The notes under the pieces are model-generated. The model did not search any database and was not told the origin of the DNA. It worked only from the letters and a program-made list of their open reading frames with translations. From Anoxybacteroides rupiense (GTDB lineage Bacteria; Bacillota; Bacilli; Bacillales; Anoxybacillaceae): DNA of 47,873 bases. How positions within the stretch are numbered: the stretch's first letter is position 1; the number at the start of each line of letters is the position of its first letter. The stretch lies in assembly GCF_014196195.1 (NCBI RefSeq), contig NZ_JACIDF010000013.1:20142-68014 (forward strand). Reading direction: 5' to 3'. The translations under genes were made by a program, and so were the position numbers. Shown piece after piece: positions 33,933 to 45,789 of this stretch.

Positions 33933-35330
33933 TTATCCTCTTTTCCATCTCGTTCCTTGCGGCGTATCTTCTAAAATAATATTTTTTGCTTTTAGTTCAT
34001 CCCTAATTTGATCAGCTAAGGCAAAATCGCGATTTTTTCTAGCTTCATTTCGCTTCTGGATCAATGCTTCGACTTCGTCATCGAGCAATTCATCCTCTGT
34101 TAAAGAAATTCCCAATACACCTAATAGCTCTTCAAACTCATGTATGAAAGCAGAAATGACTTTTTCAGCTGTATTTTTTTCAAGCAAATATAAATTTGCC
34201 TGTTTAGATAGCTCAAATAATACAGCAATGGCATTTGCCGTGTTAAAATCATCATCCATCTCCGTAATGAAAACATTGCGGCATTCATTAATCTTATCTA
34301 ACCATTGCCCATCGCTATCGGTTAAATTGCTGCAGCTCGCAAGACGATGTTTTAAATTAAGGTAGGACGTTTTTAAACGTTCCAATCCGTTCTTTGTGCT
34401 TTCTAACAACTCTTGACTATAGTTAATCGGATGACGGTAATGAACAGATAGCATAAAAAAGCGCAATACTTTCGGATCTACTTGCTGAATGATATCGTGT
34501 ACAAGAACAAAGTTCCCGAGAGATTTAGACATTTTTTCATTATTGATATTAATGTAGCCATTATGCATCCAATATTTCGCAAATGTCTTTCCTGTCAACG
34601 CTTCTGACTGGGCAATCTCGTTTTCGTGATGTGGAAATGTTAAATCTTGGCCACCTGCATGAATATCGATAGTATCTCCTAAATATTTGTGCGCCATCGC
34701 TGAGCATTCGATATGCCAGCCCGGCCGTCCTTTTCCCCAAGGGCTATCCCAAGCGATTTCGCCCTCTTTCGCTGCTTTCCATAAAGCAAAATCAAGCGGA
34801 TCTTTTTTCTTTTCTCCAATTTCAATACGGGCCCCCGCTCGAAGCTCATCAACCGATTGATGTGAAAGTTTTCCGTATTCTGCAAACGCTCTTGTTTTAT
34901 AATAAACATCCCCATCTACTTCATAAGCATATCCTTTTTCGATCAGCTGCTCAATAAATTCAATAATAATGTCAATATTTTCGGTTACACGCGGATGAAC
35001 ATCGGCTTTTCGGCAGCCTAATGCGGATACATCTGCAAAATAAGCCTCAATAAAACGTTCAGCAATCGTTGGAACATCTTCTCCTAATTCTTTAGCCGCC
35101 TTAATCAATTTATCATCAACATCAGTAAAGTTCGAAACATATTGCACATCATAGCCGCGAAATTCTAAATAGCGGCGGACGGTATCAAATACAATAGCTG
35201 GACGCGCATTTCCAATATGAATATAGTTGTACACCGTTGGACCACAGACATACATTTTTACCTTATTTGGTTCAATCGGTTCAAATTTCTCTTTCTTTCG
35301 TGTCAATGTGTTATAAAGCTGAATGCTCAT
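33933..35330 (-). CDS. cysS: Cysteinyl-tRNA synthetase
   Basis: The enzyme charges tRNA-Cys. The 465-residue product has the zinc cysteine in YVCGPTVYN, the HIGH motif as [11 protein letters not shown], the zinc ligands [12 protein letters not shown] and [10 protein letters not shown], and the KMSKS motif in [11 protein letters not shown]. The start at 35330 lies 20 bases inside cysE, with AAGGC about four bases upstream; the longer frame to 35381 is rejected. It is controlled with cysE by the cysteine T-box. Confidence 0.98.
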   Translation of the reverse strand: MSIQLYNTLTRKKEKFEPIEPNKVKMYVCGPTVYNYIHIGNARPAIVFDTVRRYLEFRGYDVQYVSNFTDVDDKLIKAAKELGEDVPTIAERFIEAYFADVSALGCRKADVHPRVTENIDIIIEFIEQLIEKGYAYEVDGDVYYKTRAFAEYGKLSHQSVDELRAGARIEIGEKKKDPLDFALWKAAKEGEIAWDSPWGKGRPGWHIECSAMAHKYLGDTIDIHAGGQDLTFPHHENEIAQSEALTGKTFAKYWMHNGYININNEKMSKSLGNFVLVHDIIQQVDPKVLRFFMLSVHYRHPINYSQELLESTKNGLERLKTSYLNLKHRLASCSNLTDSDGQWLDKINECRNVFITEMDDDFNTANAIAVLFELSKQANLYLLEKNTAEKVISAFIHEFEELLGVLGISLTEDELLDDEVEALIQKRNEARKNRDFALADQIRDELKAKNIILEDTPQGTRWKRG

Positions 35331-35976
35331 TTTGTGCCTTCCCTTCTTTAAGTTGTTGAATTTCCATTTGTAGCTTTTCAACCTGATTCTCTAGCTCTTT
35401 TAAACGATCGGCAATAGGATCCGGTAAATCCGTATGGTTTAAATCTTTGTTCACTCTGACTCCATTATGCACCACGACTTTCCCTGGAATACCAACAACA
35501 GTGGAGTTCGGGGGTACATCTTTTAAAACAACCGATCCTGCTCCTATTTTTGAATTTTCTCCAATTGTAATGGAACCAAGCACCTTAGCTCCTGTTGCAA
35601 TCAAACAGTTATCTTTAATGGTCGGATGGCGCTTTCCTTTTTCTTTTCCTGTCCCACCCAAAGTCACTCCTTGATATACCGTCACATTATCGCCAATTTC
35701 ACATGTTTCTCCAATCACAACACCCATGCCATGGTCGATAAAAAAGCGACGACCGATCTTTGCACCTGGATGAATCTCAATGCCTGTAAAAAAGCGACTA
35801 ATTTGTGAAATCAGCCTTGCAAGAAAGTACAGTTTCCGTTTATAAAAAGCATGAGCAATGCGATGCGCCCAAATAGCATGTAATCCTGAGTAAGTCAAAA
35901 TAACTTCTAAATAGCTTCTTGCTGCCGGATCTTGTTCAAACACAACTTCAATGTCCTCTTTCAAGATTTTAAACAT
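35311..35976 (-). CDS. cysE: Serine O-acetyltransferase
   Basis: CysE makes O-acetylserine, the carbon skeleton for cysteine. The 221-residue product has an N-terminal helical part and a left-handed beta-helix of hexapeptides: [20 protein letters not shown] with the catalytic histidine, then [20 protein letters not shown] and [20 protein letters not shown]. The C-terminus is a short coiled region ([20 protein letters not shown]) not typical of enteric CysE. AGGAGG precedes the start. It is first in the T-box controlled cysE-cysS pair. Confidence 0.97.
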   Translation of the reverse strand: MFKILKEDIEVVFEQDPAARSYLEVILTYSGLHAIWAHRIAHAFYKRKLYFLARLISQISRFFTGIEIHPGAKIGRRFFIDHGMGVVIGETCEIGDNVTVYQGVTLGGTGKEKGKRHPTIKDNCLIATGAKVLGSITIGENSKIGAGSVVLKDVPPNSTVVGIPGKVVVHNGVRVNKDLNHTDLPDPIADRLKELENQVEKLQMEIQQLKEGKAQNEHSAL

Positions 35977-36004
35977 CTCTCTCCCTCCTCCTCAGACTTC
36001 CAGA

Positions 36005-36270
36005 ATATCGGAATAATAAAAAGCGTCTCTGTGTTTGCAAACACAGAGACGCTCGGACGCGCGGTTCCACTCTGTTTAGCCAAATGAAAAGCTTGGCTCC
36101 CTCAGCTCTTATAACGGAAGAGAATCCGCTCCATTCTACTACAGAGCATCTCTGCTTCGAAAGGAGGCTCCGAGGCGCATTTCAAAAGCATTAAGCATGA
36201 ATCACTTCCAGCCAAGGTGACTCTCTCTGTAATGTTAATGCTTTTTACTTCTCCTCATCTACGCTTTATA
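36005..36270 (-). ncRNA. T-box leader, tRNA-Cys responsive
   Basis: The conserved T-box AGTGGAACCGCG is at 36060-36071, and its variable base A fits the U73 discriminator of tRNA-Cys. Stem I elements are seen: the GATGAGGAGAAGTA start, AGAGAGAGTC, and the specifier loop with GAAATGC, where TGC (36177-36179) is a cysteine codon. The terminator is a 32-base perfect palindrome (36022-36053) with TTTTTATTATT after it. Uncharged tRNA-Cys would favour the antiterminator and expression of cysE-cysS. Confidence 0.95.
36012..36053 (-). terminator. T-box regulated terminator
   Basis: A 16-base arm AGCGTCTCTGTGTTTG is followed by its exact complement, then a T-rich tail on the transcript at 36012-36021. 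It is the off-state structure of the T-box and lies about 40 bases before the cysE start. Confidence 0.93.
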
Positions 36271-36289
36271 TATGGATTTGTTAATCATC

Positions 36290-36319
36290 ATATTACAAAA
36301 AAGAAAAAATGTTAGTCAA
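36290..36319 (-). promoter_or_regulatory. Promoter of the T-box cysE-cysS unit
   Basis: TTGACT (36314-36319) and TAATAT (36290-36295) are 18 bases apart. The -35 overlaps the last codons and stop of gltX, so the promoter is embedded in the gene end, as with rpoB. It allows cysE-cysS to be expressed apart from gltX. Confidence 0.75.
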
Positions 36320-37772
36320 TTAGTTTTTCTAAGCGTTGAATCACTTTTTCTTTTCCAAGCAGCTGTATCGCGAGCGGCAGCTCCGGTCCGTGAGTTTGTC
36401 CTGTGGTAGCTACACGGATAGGCATAAATAATTTCTTGCCTTTCTGTCCCGTTGTTTTTTGTACCGCTTTAATAGCGGCTTTAATGGACTCTGCATCCAA
36501 TGTTTCCAGATTTTTCACTGCCTCTAAAAACGCCTTCAATACGGCTGGAACTTGTTCTTCCACTAATACAGCCCGCGCTTCTTCGTCATACTCGACATCT
36601 TCTTTAAAAAACAGCTTGGACAATTCTACAATCTCTGCTCCATAGCTCATCTGTTCTTGATATAAAGCAATTAATTGCCGAGCCCATTCCCGCTGCTCTC
36701 CGGTCATTTGCGCCGGCAAACAGCCCGCCTTGATTAAGTGAGGCAAAGACAGTTCTACAAGCCGATCTAAATCAAGCTTTTTAATATATTGGTTATTCAT
36801 CCATGTCAGCTTCTGTTTATCAAACATCGAAGGAGATTTAGATAGGCGAGATACATCAAAAATACGAATGAGCTCTTCCTTCGTAAAGAGTTCTTCTTCT
36901 CCTTCTGGCGACCACCCTAATAAAGCAAAAAAGTTAAACATCGCTTCAGGAAGGTAGCCAAGCTCTTTATATTGAGAAACAAATTGAATAATCGATTCAT
37001 CGCGTTTGGATAACTTTTTGCGCTGCTCATTTACAATCAATGTCATATGACCGTAGCGCGGTGGCTCCCAACCTAAATACTCATAAATCATCAACTGTTT
37101 TGGCGTGTTCGATAAATGTTCTTCGCCGCGAAATACATGAGTAATCTTCATTAAGTAATCATCTATGACCACCGCAAAGTTATAAGTCGGAATTCCGTTA
37201 GCTTTGACGATGACCCAGTCACCGATATCTTTTGATTCAAACACTACTTTGCCACGAACCATGTCTTCAAACTCGTATACTTTCCCTTCAGGTACTTTTA
37301 TACGCAATGTATACGGCTTGCCTTCCGCCTCCAACTGCTGTACCTGTTCAGGCGTTAGATGACGGCATTTGCCACTATATTGCGGTGCTGCAATTCCCGC
37401 CGCCTTTTGGGCTTCACGTTCTTGCTCCAATTCTTCGGGCGTACAGAAGCATTTATAGGCATATCCTTTTTCTAATAGCTCATTTGCATACTGACGATAT
37501 ATATCAAGACGCTCTGTCTGGCGATAAGGTCCATATCCTCCATCTTTGTCTACCGATTCATCGTAATCAATGCCGAGCCATTTTAAATTCTCCAATTGAG
37601 ACTGCTCTCCGCCGGGCACATTCCGTTCGATATCAGTGTCTTCGATTCGCACAATAAATTTCCCATTATGGTGGCGAGCAAACAAATAATTAAATAGAGC
37701 TGTGCGCGCTCCTCCGATATGTAAATGGCCAGTCGGACTCGGCGCATAACGCACTCTTACCTCTTGTGACAT
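36312..37772 (-). CDS. gltX: Glutamyl-tRNA synthetase
   Basis: GltX charges tRNA-Glu; in Bacilli it usually also mischarges tRNA-Gln for the GatCAB route (known for the family, not visible here). The 486-residue product has the class I motifs [20 protein letters not shown] and [12 protein letters not shown], plus [20 protein letters not shown]. The C-terminal anticodon domain is complete to [15 protein letters not shown] precedes the ATG. A TATAAT with TGG ahead lies 45 bases upstream. Confidence 0.98.
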   Translation of the reverse strand: MSQEVRVRYAPSPTGHLHIGGARTALFNYLFARHHNGKFIVRIEDTDIERNVPGGEQSQLENLKWLGIDYDESVDKDGGYGPYRQTERLDIYRQYANELLEKGYAYKCFCTPEELEQEREAQKAAGIAAPQYSGKCRHLTPEQVQQLEAEGKPYTLRIKVPEGKVYEFEDMVRGKVVFESKDIGDWVIVKANGIPTYNFAVVIDDYLMKITHVFRGEEHLSNTPKQLMIYEYLGWEPPRYGHMTLIVNEQRKKLSKRDESIIQFVSQYKELGYLPEAMFNFFALLGWSPEGEEELFTKEELIRIFDVSRLSKSPSMFDKQKLTWMNNQYIKKLDLDRLVELSLPHLIKAGCLPAQMTGEQREWARQLIALYQEQMSYGAEIVELSKLFFKEDVEYDEEARAVLVEEQVPAVLKAFLEAVKNLETLDAESIKAAIKAVQKTTGQKGKKLFMPIRVATTGQTHGPELPLAIQLLGKEKVIQRLEKLID

Positions 37773-37816
37773 GTTAAGACCTCCATCAACATTTAACTGT
37801 GTATCGTTATTTTAAC

Positions 37817-37825
37817 ATTATACCA
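37817..37825 (-). promoter_or_regulatory. Possible extended -10 promoter before gltX
   Basis: TGGTATAAT on the minus strand is an extended -10 box (37817-37825) in the ispF-gltX spacer. No good -35 is found 16-18 bases upstream. It might give some independent transcription of gltX. Confidence 0.45.
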
Positions 37826-37841
37826 CCACAAAGTTAAGCCA

Positions 37842-38318
37842 TTATTGCCTTTGCAATAAAACAACCGCTTGAGCAGCAATGCCTTCTTCACGCCCAGTAA
37901 ATCCAAGTTTTTCTGTCGTCGTCGCCTTCACATTTACTTGAGAGCGCTCCGCTTCTAATAACTCAGCCATTCTCTCTATCATTTGTTCAATATAAGGAGC
38001 CATTTTCGGTTTTTGTGCAATAATGGTACAGTCTAGATTGGCAAGCTTATACCCCTCTTTCTTAACGAGGTTCCAAACTTGCTGTAGCAATCGCGCGGAG
38101 TCGGCATCTTTATATTGTTGATCCGTATCTGGAAAATGCGTCCCAATATCGCCAGCACCAATGGCTCCTAAGCACGCGTCTGCCACAGCATGCAACAACA
38201 CATCTGCATCTGAGTGACCAAGCAATCCTTTTTCATAAGGAATGCAAACACCGCCAATTATTAAAGGGCGGCCTGTTACTAATTGATGAACGTCAAATCC
38301 TTGCCCTATCCGAAACAT
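37842..38318 (-). CDS. ispF: 2-C-methyl-D-erythritol 2,4-cyclodiphosphate synthase
   Basis: IspF makes the cyclic diphosphate intermediate of the MEP isoprenoid route. The 158-residue product has the zinc ligands in [11 protein letters not shown] and [20 protein letters not shown], and the family stretch [20 protein letters not shown]. The CMP-side loop [20 protein letters not shown] is present. It begins four bases after ispD, its pathway partner. Confidence 0.97.
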   Translation of the reverse strand: MFRIGQGFDVHQLVTGRPLIIGGVCIPYEKGLLGHSDADVLLHAVADACLGAIGAGDIGTHFPDTDQQYKDADSARLLQQVWNLVKKEGYKLANLDCTIIAQKPKMAPYIEQMIERMAELLEAERSQVNVKATTTEKLGFTGREEGIAAQAVVLLQRQ

Positions 38319-38322
38319 ATAT

Positions 38323-39027
<705 letters not shown>

Positions 39028-39033
39028 CTACAC

Positions 39034-40131
39034 TTATAATGCCTTTTGGAGAAGCTTGAGCTTCGCAAAAATCATTCTCCCTGCTGAAGTTTGTAACACA
39101 CTAGTGACTAAGACGTCAACCCGTTTGCCTATATAATCTCTGCCATCTTCGACAACAATCATCGTTCCGTCATCTAAATAGGCAACGCCCTGGTTATGCT
39201 CTTTTCCATCCTTAATGACTTGTACATTCAATTCTTCTCCCGGTAAAACAACCGGTTTAACTGCATTGGCCAAGTCGTTTATATTCAGGACTCTCACATT
39301 TTGCAGTTCACAGACTTTATTTAAATTGAAATCGTTCGTCACGACCACTCCTGATGTTAATTTCGCTAATTTCACTAGCTTGCTGTCCACTTCCTGAATG
39401 TCATCAAAATCGCCTTCATAAATCTCTACTTTCATTTCCAATTCTTTTTGAATGCGATTCAAAATATCAAGCCCGCGGCGGCCGCGATTTCGCTTCAGTA
39501 CATCTGAGGAATCAGCAATATGCTGTAATTCTTCTAGAACAAAACGAGGAATAACAATCGTTCCCTCTAAAAATCCTGTTTGGCAAATATCAGCAATTCG
39601 TCCGTCAATAATCACGCTTGTATCAAGAATTTTTAAAGTACTGTTTTTTTGCTTGTCGCTTTCTTCTTCTGTTCCTTTTTTCTTAGACATGCGACTAGAA
39701 ATGGAAAATAAATTCATCAACTCATGGCGTTTCTTAAATCCTACCTGAAACCCTAAATAGCCAAGCAAAATCGTTAAAAAAACTGGCAGCACGGTATTAA
39801 CGACTTGAAATTGAAATGCTTTAAGCGGCATCACCACTAAAAATGCAACAAACAATCCAAAAATTAACCCTAAGCTTCCAAACAAAATATCTGTGACAGG
39901 TGCTTTTACCAGAGATTCTTCAATCCAGTGAATTAAACCCACTACATAATCAACTAGCCAAAAAGTCATGATAAAGAAAATAAGTGCTCCCAAAATCGCC
40001 AGCATATATGGATTGTTAAAAAATGAAAGATGATGGATATTCAGCAGTCGAAATATATTCGGAAGAAAAATAATTCCTAAGGTCCCTCCGACGACTAAGA
40101 AAAATAATTGGACTACTCTCTTTAACATCAT
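39034..40131 (-). CDS. Membrane-anchored PIN/TRAM domain protein (YacL)
   Basis: The N-terminal third has about four hydrophobic segments (for example [19 protein letters not shown] and [20 protein letters not shown]). A PIN nuclease domain follows with acidic residues in [26 protein letters not shown] and [12 protein letters not shown], then a TRAM domain ([20 protein letters not shown]-like) at the C-terminus. It is probably an RNA-binding or cleaving membrane protein; substrate unknown. Two adjacent ATG codons are possible starts; GGAGG favours the first. It directly follows radA because disA is missing. Confidence 0.92.
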   Translation of the reverse strand: MMLKRVVQLFFLVVGGTLGIIFLPNIFRLLNIHHLSFFNNPYMLAILGALIFFIMTFWLVDYVVGLIHWIEESLVKAPVTDILFGSLGLIFGLFVAFLVVMPLKAFQFQVVNTVLPVFLTILLGYLGFQVGFKKRHELMNLFSISSRMSKKKGTEEESDKQKNSTLKILDTSVIIDGRIADICQTGFLEGTIVIPRFVLEELQHIADSSDVLKRNRGRRGLDILNRIQKELEMKVEIYEGDFDDIQEVDSKLVKLAKLTSGVVVTNDFNLNKVCELQNVRVLNINDLANAVKPVVLPGEELNVQVIKDGKEHNQGVAYLDDGTMIVVEDGRDYIGKRVDVLVTSVLQTSAGRMIFAKLKLLQKAL

Positions 40132-40238
40132 ACTTTCACCTCCTCAACTACATTATAAACAGTTTCCAATGTTTGAAACCAATGATAACACAGTTTTTAA
40201 TCTTTTTTAAAAATTTGATACATGTTTGTAACGTTTAT

Positions 40239-41624
40239 TCATACAGATTTTCTGTCTCCTAACGTGTATTCCAACGCTTCAGCGACATGAGACACCCCGA
40301 TAATTTCCACTCCTTTTGGCGCCAGCCATCCTCCCAAATTATTTTTTGGAATAATAATACGATGAAATCCAAGCTTTACTGCTTCTTGAACTCGCTGCTC
40401 GATACGAGAGACTCGACGTACTTCTCCTGTCAGCCCCACCTCTCCGATGATGACATCTGATGGATTCGTCGGCAGATCGCGAAAGCTGGAAGCAATGCTT
40501 ACAGCGATGGCTAAATCAATAGCTGGTTCATCTAATTTGACTCCCCCGGCTACTTTTAAATAAGCGTCTTGGTTTTGCAGAAGCAACCCAACTCTTTTTT
40601 CTAGTACAGCCATCAGCAATGATACGCGGTTATGGTCAATTCCCGTCGCCATTCTTCTTGGATTGCCAAAGCTTGTTGGGGAAATTAACGCTTGAATTTC
40701 CACGAGCACGGGTCTTGTGCCCTCCATTGACGCTACTACCGTTGATCCTGCCACTCCGCTTGATCGTTCTTCCAAGAATACCTCTGAAGGGTTTTCAACC
40801 TCTAGCAGCCCCGTTTCTCTCATTTCAAAAATACCAATCTCATTAGTCGATCCAAATCGATTCTTCACTGCTCGTAAAATTCGGTACGTATGATGGCGCT
40901 CACCTTCAAAATACAAAACTGTATCTACCATATGCTCTAAAATTCTCGGTCCAGCAATGGAGCCTTCCTTTGTTACATGGCCGACAATAAAAATCGCAAT
41001 TCCTTTTGTTTTAGCGATTCGCATCAATTCCCCTGTACACTCCCTGACTTGAGAAACGCTGCCGGGAGCTGATGTAATCTCGGCTCGATAGATCGTTTGA
41101 ATGGAATCAATTACTACAAAGTCAGGTTGAATTTCTTCAATCGCTTGATGAATATATTCCAAGTCTGTTTCTGATAATACATACAGCTCATTAGCGGAAA
41201 TGCCCAAACGGTCAGCACGCAGCTTCGTTTGCTTGACTGATTCTTCCCCGGAAATATATAGCACCTTATATTGATTCAACGCCAATTGTGCAGACACCTG
41301 CAAAAGAATGGTTGATTTTCCGATACCAGGATCACCGCCGATAAGAACGAGAGAACCTTTAACGATTCCGCCACCTAACACGCGATTAAACTCCGCAAGA
41401 TCCGTTACCATTCTTGGCTCCTGTGCTGTTGCTACGGTTGTAATCGACACTGGCTTGGATATAGAAGAAGGAGCAGTATGAACAAATACTCCCCTTGCTG
41501 CTGGTTTTCCTTTCTCAATTTCCTCAATCATAGAGTTCCACGTCTGACAACCTGGACACTTTCCCATCCATTTGGCTGATTCATATCCGCATTCTTGACA
41601 TACAAATTTCGTTTTCTTTTTCAT
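40239..41624 (-). CDS. radA: DNA repair protein RadA (Sms)
   Basis: RadA is a RecA-like helicase aiding recombination intermediates. The 461-residue product has an N-terminal C4 zinc finger ([18 protein letters not shown]), Walker [11 protein letters not shown], Walker [11 protein letters not shown], the RadA motif KNRFGSTNE and a C-terminal Lon-like domain ([20 protein letters not shown]). The tail GDRKSV is not fused to another product. GAGAGGAA lies before the ATG. It lies after the clpC terminator. The expected downstream disA is absent. Confidence 0.97.
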   Translation of the reverse strand: MKKKTKFVCQECGYESAKWMGKCPGCQTWNSMIEEIEKGKPAARGVFVHTAPSSISKPVSITTVATAQEPRMVTDLAEFNRVLGGGIVKGSLVLIGGDPGIGKSTILLQVSAQLALNQYKVLYISGEESVKQTKLRADRLGISANELYVLSETDLEYIHQAIEEIQPDFVVIDSIQTIYRAEITSAPGSVSQVRECTGELMRIAKTKGIAIFIVGHVTKEGSIAGPRILEHMVDTVLYFEGERHHTYRILRAVKNRFGSTNEIGIFEMRETGLLEVENPSEVFLEERSSGVAGSTVVASMEGTRPVLVEIQALISPTSFGNPRRMATGIDHNRVSLLMAVLEKRVGLLLQNQDAYLKVAGGVKLDEPAIDLAIAVSIASSFRDLPTNPSDVIIGEVGLTGEVRRVSRIEQRVQEAVKLGFHRIIIPKNNLGGWLAPKGVEIIGVSHVAEALEYTLGDRKSV

Positions 41625-41654
41625 AACAGCTAATTCCTCTCTATTCGCAAATGC

Positions 41655-41695
41655 AAAAAGAAGGTATGCGCCAATCTACTTCTGCCGCATACCTT
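41655..41695 (-). terminator. Terminator after clpC
   Basis: AAGGTATGCG and CGCATACCTT form a ten-pair stem around a 15-base loop, followed by CTTTTT on the transcript. It closes the ctsR-mcsA-mcsB-clpC operon, so radA may depend on read-through or an unseen promoter. Confidence 0.8.
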
Positions 41696-41706
41696 GCTGC
41701 CACCTT

Positions 41707-44139
41707 TTACTGAACGGTTTGTTCTGATAAAACTACAAATTCTCCGTCTTTGACATCTACAATGACTTTTTGCCCTTTTGTGATCGTTCCTTTCAACAGC
41801 TCTTCAGATAAGCGGTCTTCAATGTGTTTTTGTAAAGCTCGGCGCAATGGACGAGCACCATATTCTGGGTCATGTCCTTCTTCAGCAATTTTTGCAATCG
41901 TTTCTTCCGTCAATTCTAATTCAATATCTTGCTCTGTTAAACGTTTTACAAGCTGATCGGCCATAAGATGAACAATTTTTGCTAAATGTTGTTTTTCTAA
42001 TGAGTGGAATACAATAATTTCGTCAATACGATTCAAAAACTCTGGACGGAACGCTTTTTTCAATTCATCCATGACTTTACCCTTCATGTCTTTATATTTC
42101 TGGCTTTCATCTTGAACATTAAAGCCTACATACTTATTTCGTTTCAGGGCATCAGCTCCCACATTGGATGTCATAATCACAATCGTATTGCGGAAATCAA
42201 CCGTTCTTCCTTTTGAATCTGTTAAACGTCCGTCTTCTAATACCTGCAGAAGAATATTAAATACATCTGGATGTGCTTTTTCCATCTCATCCAATAAAAC
42301 GACCGAGTATGGTTTACGGCGAACTTTTTCTGTCAATTGTCCTCCTTCTTCATATCCGACATATCCAGGAGGAGAACCAACAAGTCGAGAAGTAGAATGC
42401 TTCTCCATATACTCGGACATATCGATGCGAATCAACGCATCCTCATCTCCAAACATCGCTTCTGCCAGTGCTCGTGCTAACTCTGTTTTTCCTACCCCAG
42501 TTGGTCCAAGGAAGATAAATGAACCGATTGGACGCTTTGGATCCTTTAATCCTGCACGGGCGCGTCGGACCGCCTTCGCCACTGCTTTCACTGCTTCTTC
42601 CTGTCCAATCACTCGCGAATGCAAAATTTCTTCAAGCTTTAACAACCGTTCTGTTTCTGTTTGCGCCAATTTCGATACAGGTATTCCTGTCCAGCTAGAT
42701 ACAACCAAAGCAATATCCTCTACTGTTACTTCCGAATTTTCCTGACCTTGCTTTTCTTTCCAAGCGCGTTTTGTTTCTTCTAATTCCTCACGCAAACGTT
42801 GTTCCGTATCGCGCAATGAAGCAGCTTTTTCAAATTCCTGACTCTGAACAGCAGCGTCTTTTTCTTTACGAACCTCTTCTAACTTTTGTTCCAACTCTTT
42901 TAAATTAGGAGGAGCGGTAAAAGAACGAAGACGCACTTTTGAGCATGCCTCATCAATTAAATCAATGGCTTTATCTGGGAGAAAGCGATCTGTAATATAT
43001 CGATCTGATAGCTTCACTGCTTGAATAATTGCTTCATCAGAAATCGAGACACGATGATGCGCTTCATATCGGTCACGTAACCCTTTTAAAATTTGAATGG
43101 ACTCTTCAACAGTCGGTTCATCAACATAAATTGGCTGGAAACGACGTTCTAGCGCAGCATCCTTCTCTATATATTTCCGGTATTCATCTAACGTTGTAGC
43201 ACCGATACACTGCAATTCACCACGAGCTAATGAAGGTTTTAAAATGTTTGAAGCATCAATAGCTCCTTCCGCTCCCCCTGCGCCGATGAGCGTATGCAGC
43301 TCATCAATAAATAAAATAATATTTCCTGCTTGACGAATTTCATCCATAACTTTTTTCAAGCGGTCTTCAAATTCACCGCGATATTTGGTTCCGGCAACAA
43401 CTGTCCCCATGTCTAACGTCATGACTCGCTTGTCTCGTAACGTTTCAGGAACTTCATTATTGACAATTTGCTGCGCCAATCCTTCTGCAATCGCTGTTTT
43501 ACCTACACCAGGTTCACCGATTAATACCGGGTTGTTTTTCGTGCGTCGGCTTAATACTTCAATTACACGTTGAATCTCTTTACTTCTTCCAATGACAGGA
43601 TCTAAGCTGCCTTCGCGAGCAATGGCTGTTAAATCGCGAGCAAGACTGTCTAACGTCGGTGTACTCACATGGGAAGCACTGCCTTGGTGTCCGGAAACAG
43701 ACTCATTGCTTCCCAATAGTTGTAACACTTGTTGACGTGCTTTATTCAAGCTTACTCCTAAATTATTGAGAACACGAGCGGCGACTCCCTCTCCTTCACG
43801 AATTAAGCCAAGCAAAATATGCTCTGTACCTACATACGAATGTCCAAGCTTTCTGGCTTCATCCATAGAAAGCTCAATCACTTTTTTGGCACGTGGCGTA
43901 TAGTGAATCGTTTGCGACACCTCATGTCCTCGACCAATCAATGCCTCTACTTCCTTCTGAATCTTTTCTGGTCCTAACCCCAAAGCAATTAAAGCTTTAG
44001 CGGCAATCCCTTCCCCCTCGCGAATCAATCCAAGCAAAATATGCTCCGTGCCAATGTTATTGTGACCAAGACGTACCGCTTCTTCTTGAGCTAAAGCCAA
44101 CACTTTTTGCGCCCGTTCTGTGAATCTACCGAACATCAT
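41707..44139 (-). CDS. clpC: ATP-dependent protease ATPase subunit ClpC
   Basis: ClpC unfolds proteins for ClpP, including arginine-phosphorylated ones marked by McsB. The start at 44139 ([20 protein letters not shown]) has GGAGG nine bases upstream and gives 810 residues, the length of B. subtilis ClpC. The double N domain, Walker A sites [10 protein letters not shown] and [10 protein letters not shown], the middle domain around [20 protein letters not shown], and a C-terminal D2 domain are seen. VGFN in [12 protein letters not shown] fits the ClpP loop. One unusual residue is a cysteine in [10 protein letters not shown]. Confidence 0.98.
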   Translation of the reverse strand: MMFGRFTERAQKVLALAQEEAVRLGHNNIGTEHILLGLIREGEGIAAKALIALGLGPEKIQKEVEALIGRGHEVSQTIHYTPRAKKVIELSMDEARKLGHSYVGTEHILLGLIREGEGVAARVLNNLGVSLNKARQQVLQLLGSNESVSGHQGSASHVSTPTLDSLARDLTAIAREGSLDPVIGRSKEIQRVIEVLSRRTKNNPVLIGEPGVGKTAIAEGLAQQIVNNEVPETLRDKRVMTLDMGTVVAGTKYRGEFEDRLKKVMDEIRQAGNIILFIDELHTLIGAGGAEGAIDASNILKPSLARGELQCIGATTLDEYRKYIEKDAALERRFQPIYVDEPTVEESIQILKGLRDRYEAHHRVSISDEAIIQAVKLSDRYITDRFLPDKAIDLIDEACSKVRLRSFTAPPNLKELEQKLEEVRKEKDAAVQSQEFEKAASLRDTEQRLREELEETKRAWKEKQGQENSEVTVEDIALVVSSWTGIPVSKLAQTETERLLKLEEILHSRVIGQEEAVKAVAKAVRRARAGLKDPKRPIGSFIFLGPTGVGKTELARALAEAMFGDEDALIRIDMSEYMEKHSTSRLVGSPPGYVGYEEGGQLTEKVRRKPYSVVLLDEMEKAHPDVFNILLQVLEDGRLTDSKGRTVDFRNTIVIMTSNVGADALKRNKYVGFNVQDESQKYKDMKGKVMDELKKAFRPEFLNRIDEIIVFHSLEKQHLAKIVHLMADQLVKRLTEQDIELELTEETIAKIAEEGHDPEYGARPLRRALQKHIEDRLSEELLKGTITKGQKVIVDVKDGEFVVLSEQTVQ

Positions 44140-45226
44140 TTTCATCACCCTCCATTGCTTTTCGTTCTTCCATTTTTAAACGTTCTCGAATCAAAGTAGC
44201 TCGAAGAACATCCCGTTCATTAGGTCTTAATGCTCCGCCAGCATATTGCTGTAAGAATCCCGGCTGCATTAAAATCATCAGCTCATTTAGAATGCTCCGA
44301 GAAATGTTTTTAATATACCCTAAATCAATTCCCAAACGTACATCCGATAAACATTGGGCCGCTTCCTTCGATTCGATAACACGGCAATTGGTCAAGATGC
44401 CATAGGAGCGAAAGACTCTGTCTTCTAATTGTATGTTTAAAGTTTTGACTAATGCCTCTCTTGCCATTCTTTCCTGAGCAATTAATTGTTGAACAACACT
44501 TTTTAAATCCTCCACAATATCTTCTTCTGATTTGCCAAGCGTAATTTGATTTGATATTTGGAATATATTCCCTAAGGCCTCACTTCCTTCTCCATACGTT
44601 CCTCTTACCACTAATCCTAGTTGGCTAATGGCTGGAATGATTTGGTTCATTTGCTGTGTTAGAGTCAGAGCCGGTAAATGCATCATTACCGATGCTCTTA
44701 ATCCTGTTCCTACATTTGTAGGACAGCTTGTTAAATAACCTTTCTTTTCATCAAATGCGTAATTGACATGCATTTCAATCCAATCATCCAGCGCATTGGC
44801 CATCTCTAAAGCTTCTGTCAGTTGCAGTCCTGGAAATAAACATTGAATACGAATATGGTCCTCCTCGTTAATCATAATGCTTACCTCTTCATTTTCCGAC
44901 AGCAAGCATGCTCCGAATGGGCAATCTTCCGCTAAATGTGGACTAATTAAATGTTTTTCAACCAATACCCTTTTTTCGATCGTTTGGAGCTCATTCATTT
45001 TTAAAAGCTCAAATCTACCAACTACAGGATGTGATTGGCGTGCAAATGTCTGTTCAAATTGCTGTACGATATGCTGGGCTTCTTCGTTGCCAAAAACAGT
45101 GGGAAACTGGTAATCTACAATATTCCTTGCAAGCCGAATCCGACTGCTCAATACAATGTCTGAGTCCGGACCTTCTTGGTTCATCCAAGAGCTTACTGCT
45201 GTATTCAAAAACTTCTCAAGCGACAC
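44126..45226 (-). CDS. mcsB: Protein-arginine kinase McsB
   Basis: McsB phosphorylates arginines and so marks proteins for ClpCP. The 366-residue product has the phosphagen-kinase fold with [13 protein letters not shown], the loop [20 protein letters not shown] and the phospho-arginine pocket region. It starts at GTG after GAGGAGG, two bases from mcsA, and overlaps clpC by 14 bases. McsA activates it. Confidence 0.97.
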   Translation of the reverse strand: MSLEKFLNTAVSSWMNQEGPDSDIVLSSRIRLARNIVDYQFPTVFGNEEAQHIVQQFEQTFARQSHPVVGRFELLKMNELQTIEKRVLVEKHLISPHLAEDCPFGACLLSENEEVSIMINEEDHIRIQCLFPGLQLTEALEMANALDDWIEMHVNYAFDEKKGYLTSCPTNVGTGLRASVMMHLPALTLTQQMNQIIPAISQLGLVVRGTYGEGSEALGNIFQISNQITLGKSEEDIVEDLKSVVQQLIAQERMAREALVKTLNIQLEDRVFRSYGILTNCRVIESKEAAQCLSDVRLGIDLGYIKNISRSILNELMILMQPGFLQQYAGGALRPNERDVLRATLIRERLKMEERKAMEGDENDVR

Positions 45227-45228
45227 AA

Positions 45229-45774
45229 TTAGCCCTCCTCCCCATGTTTACTTACACGTGATTCAAGCAAACGAATTTGATCGCGAACTTCAGCTGCTTT
45301 TTCAAACTCTTCTCTGGCAATAAGCTCTTGCAGTTTTTGTTTTAAATGAGCGATTTGTTTACGAATATAAATACTGCCACCGATTCGTCTTGGAATTTTC
45401 CCTGCATGAGTAGTATTGCCACTATGAAGTCGTTTCAATATCGGCTGCAGTTGTTTAGCGAATGTATGATAGCAATGAGAGCAGCCAAAACGGCCAATTT
45501 TGGCGAATTGATTATATGTCATGTTGCAGCGTTCACATTGCAAAATTTCAATGCTTTGAAATGCATTTTGCTTGGCTCCCTTTGTAGGAGCTTCAAAATT
45601 TAATAGACCTGCCAATAAATTTTGCAGAGAGAATCCTGCATTTCCATGAAACATAAAAACGTCCCCGTGCTCTTGAGCACAATGTTCGCAAAGATGAAAT
45701 TCTGTCTTTTCACCATTGATAATTTTCGTAAAATGCATCGTGGCCGGTCTCTGCTTACATTCTTGACATATCAA
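45229..45774 (-). CDS. mcsA: McsB activator protein McsA (zinc-finger/UVR)
   Basis: McsA activates McsB and acts as a sensor. The TTG at 45774 ([20 protein letters not shown]) has GAGGTG six bases upstream and matches the B. subtilis start; a GTG three codons earlier lies inside the site. The product has 181 residues. Four C-x2-C pairs (CQEC, CEHC, CERC, CSHC) bind zinc, and the C-terminal UVR helix pair ([20 protein letters not shown]) is present. Confidence 0.95.
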   Translation of the reverse strand: MICQECKQRPATMHFTKIINGEKTEFHLCEHCAQEHGDVFMFHGNAGFSLQNLLAGLLNFEAPTKGAKQNAFQSIEILQCERCNMTYNQFAKIGRFGCSHCYHTFAKQLQPILKRLHSGNTTHAGKIPRRIGGSIYIRKQIAHLKQKLQELIAREEFEKAAEVRDQIRLLESRVSKHGEEG

Positions 45775-45789
45775 AGATCTCACCTCTTT

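Noticed and set aside
40132-40238. Standard promoter for yacL in the radA-yacL gap
   Set aside because: TATAAT is present, but the best -35 (TTGGTT) is 19 bases away and weak, so I do not list it as a feature.
42164-42745. 193-codon plus-strand frame opposite clpC
   Set aside because: Antisense shadow of clpC without ribosome-binding site or recognisable domains.
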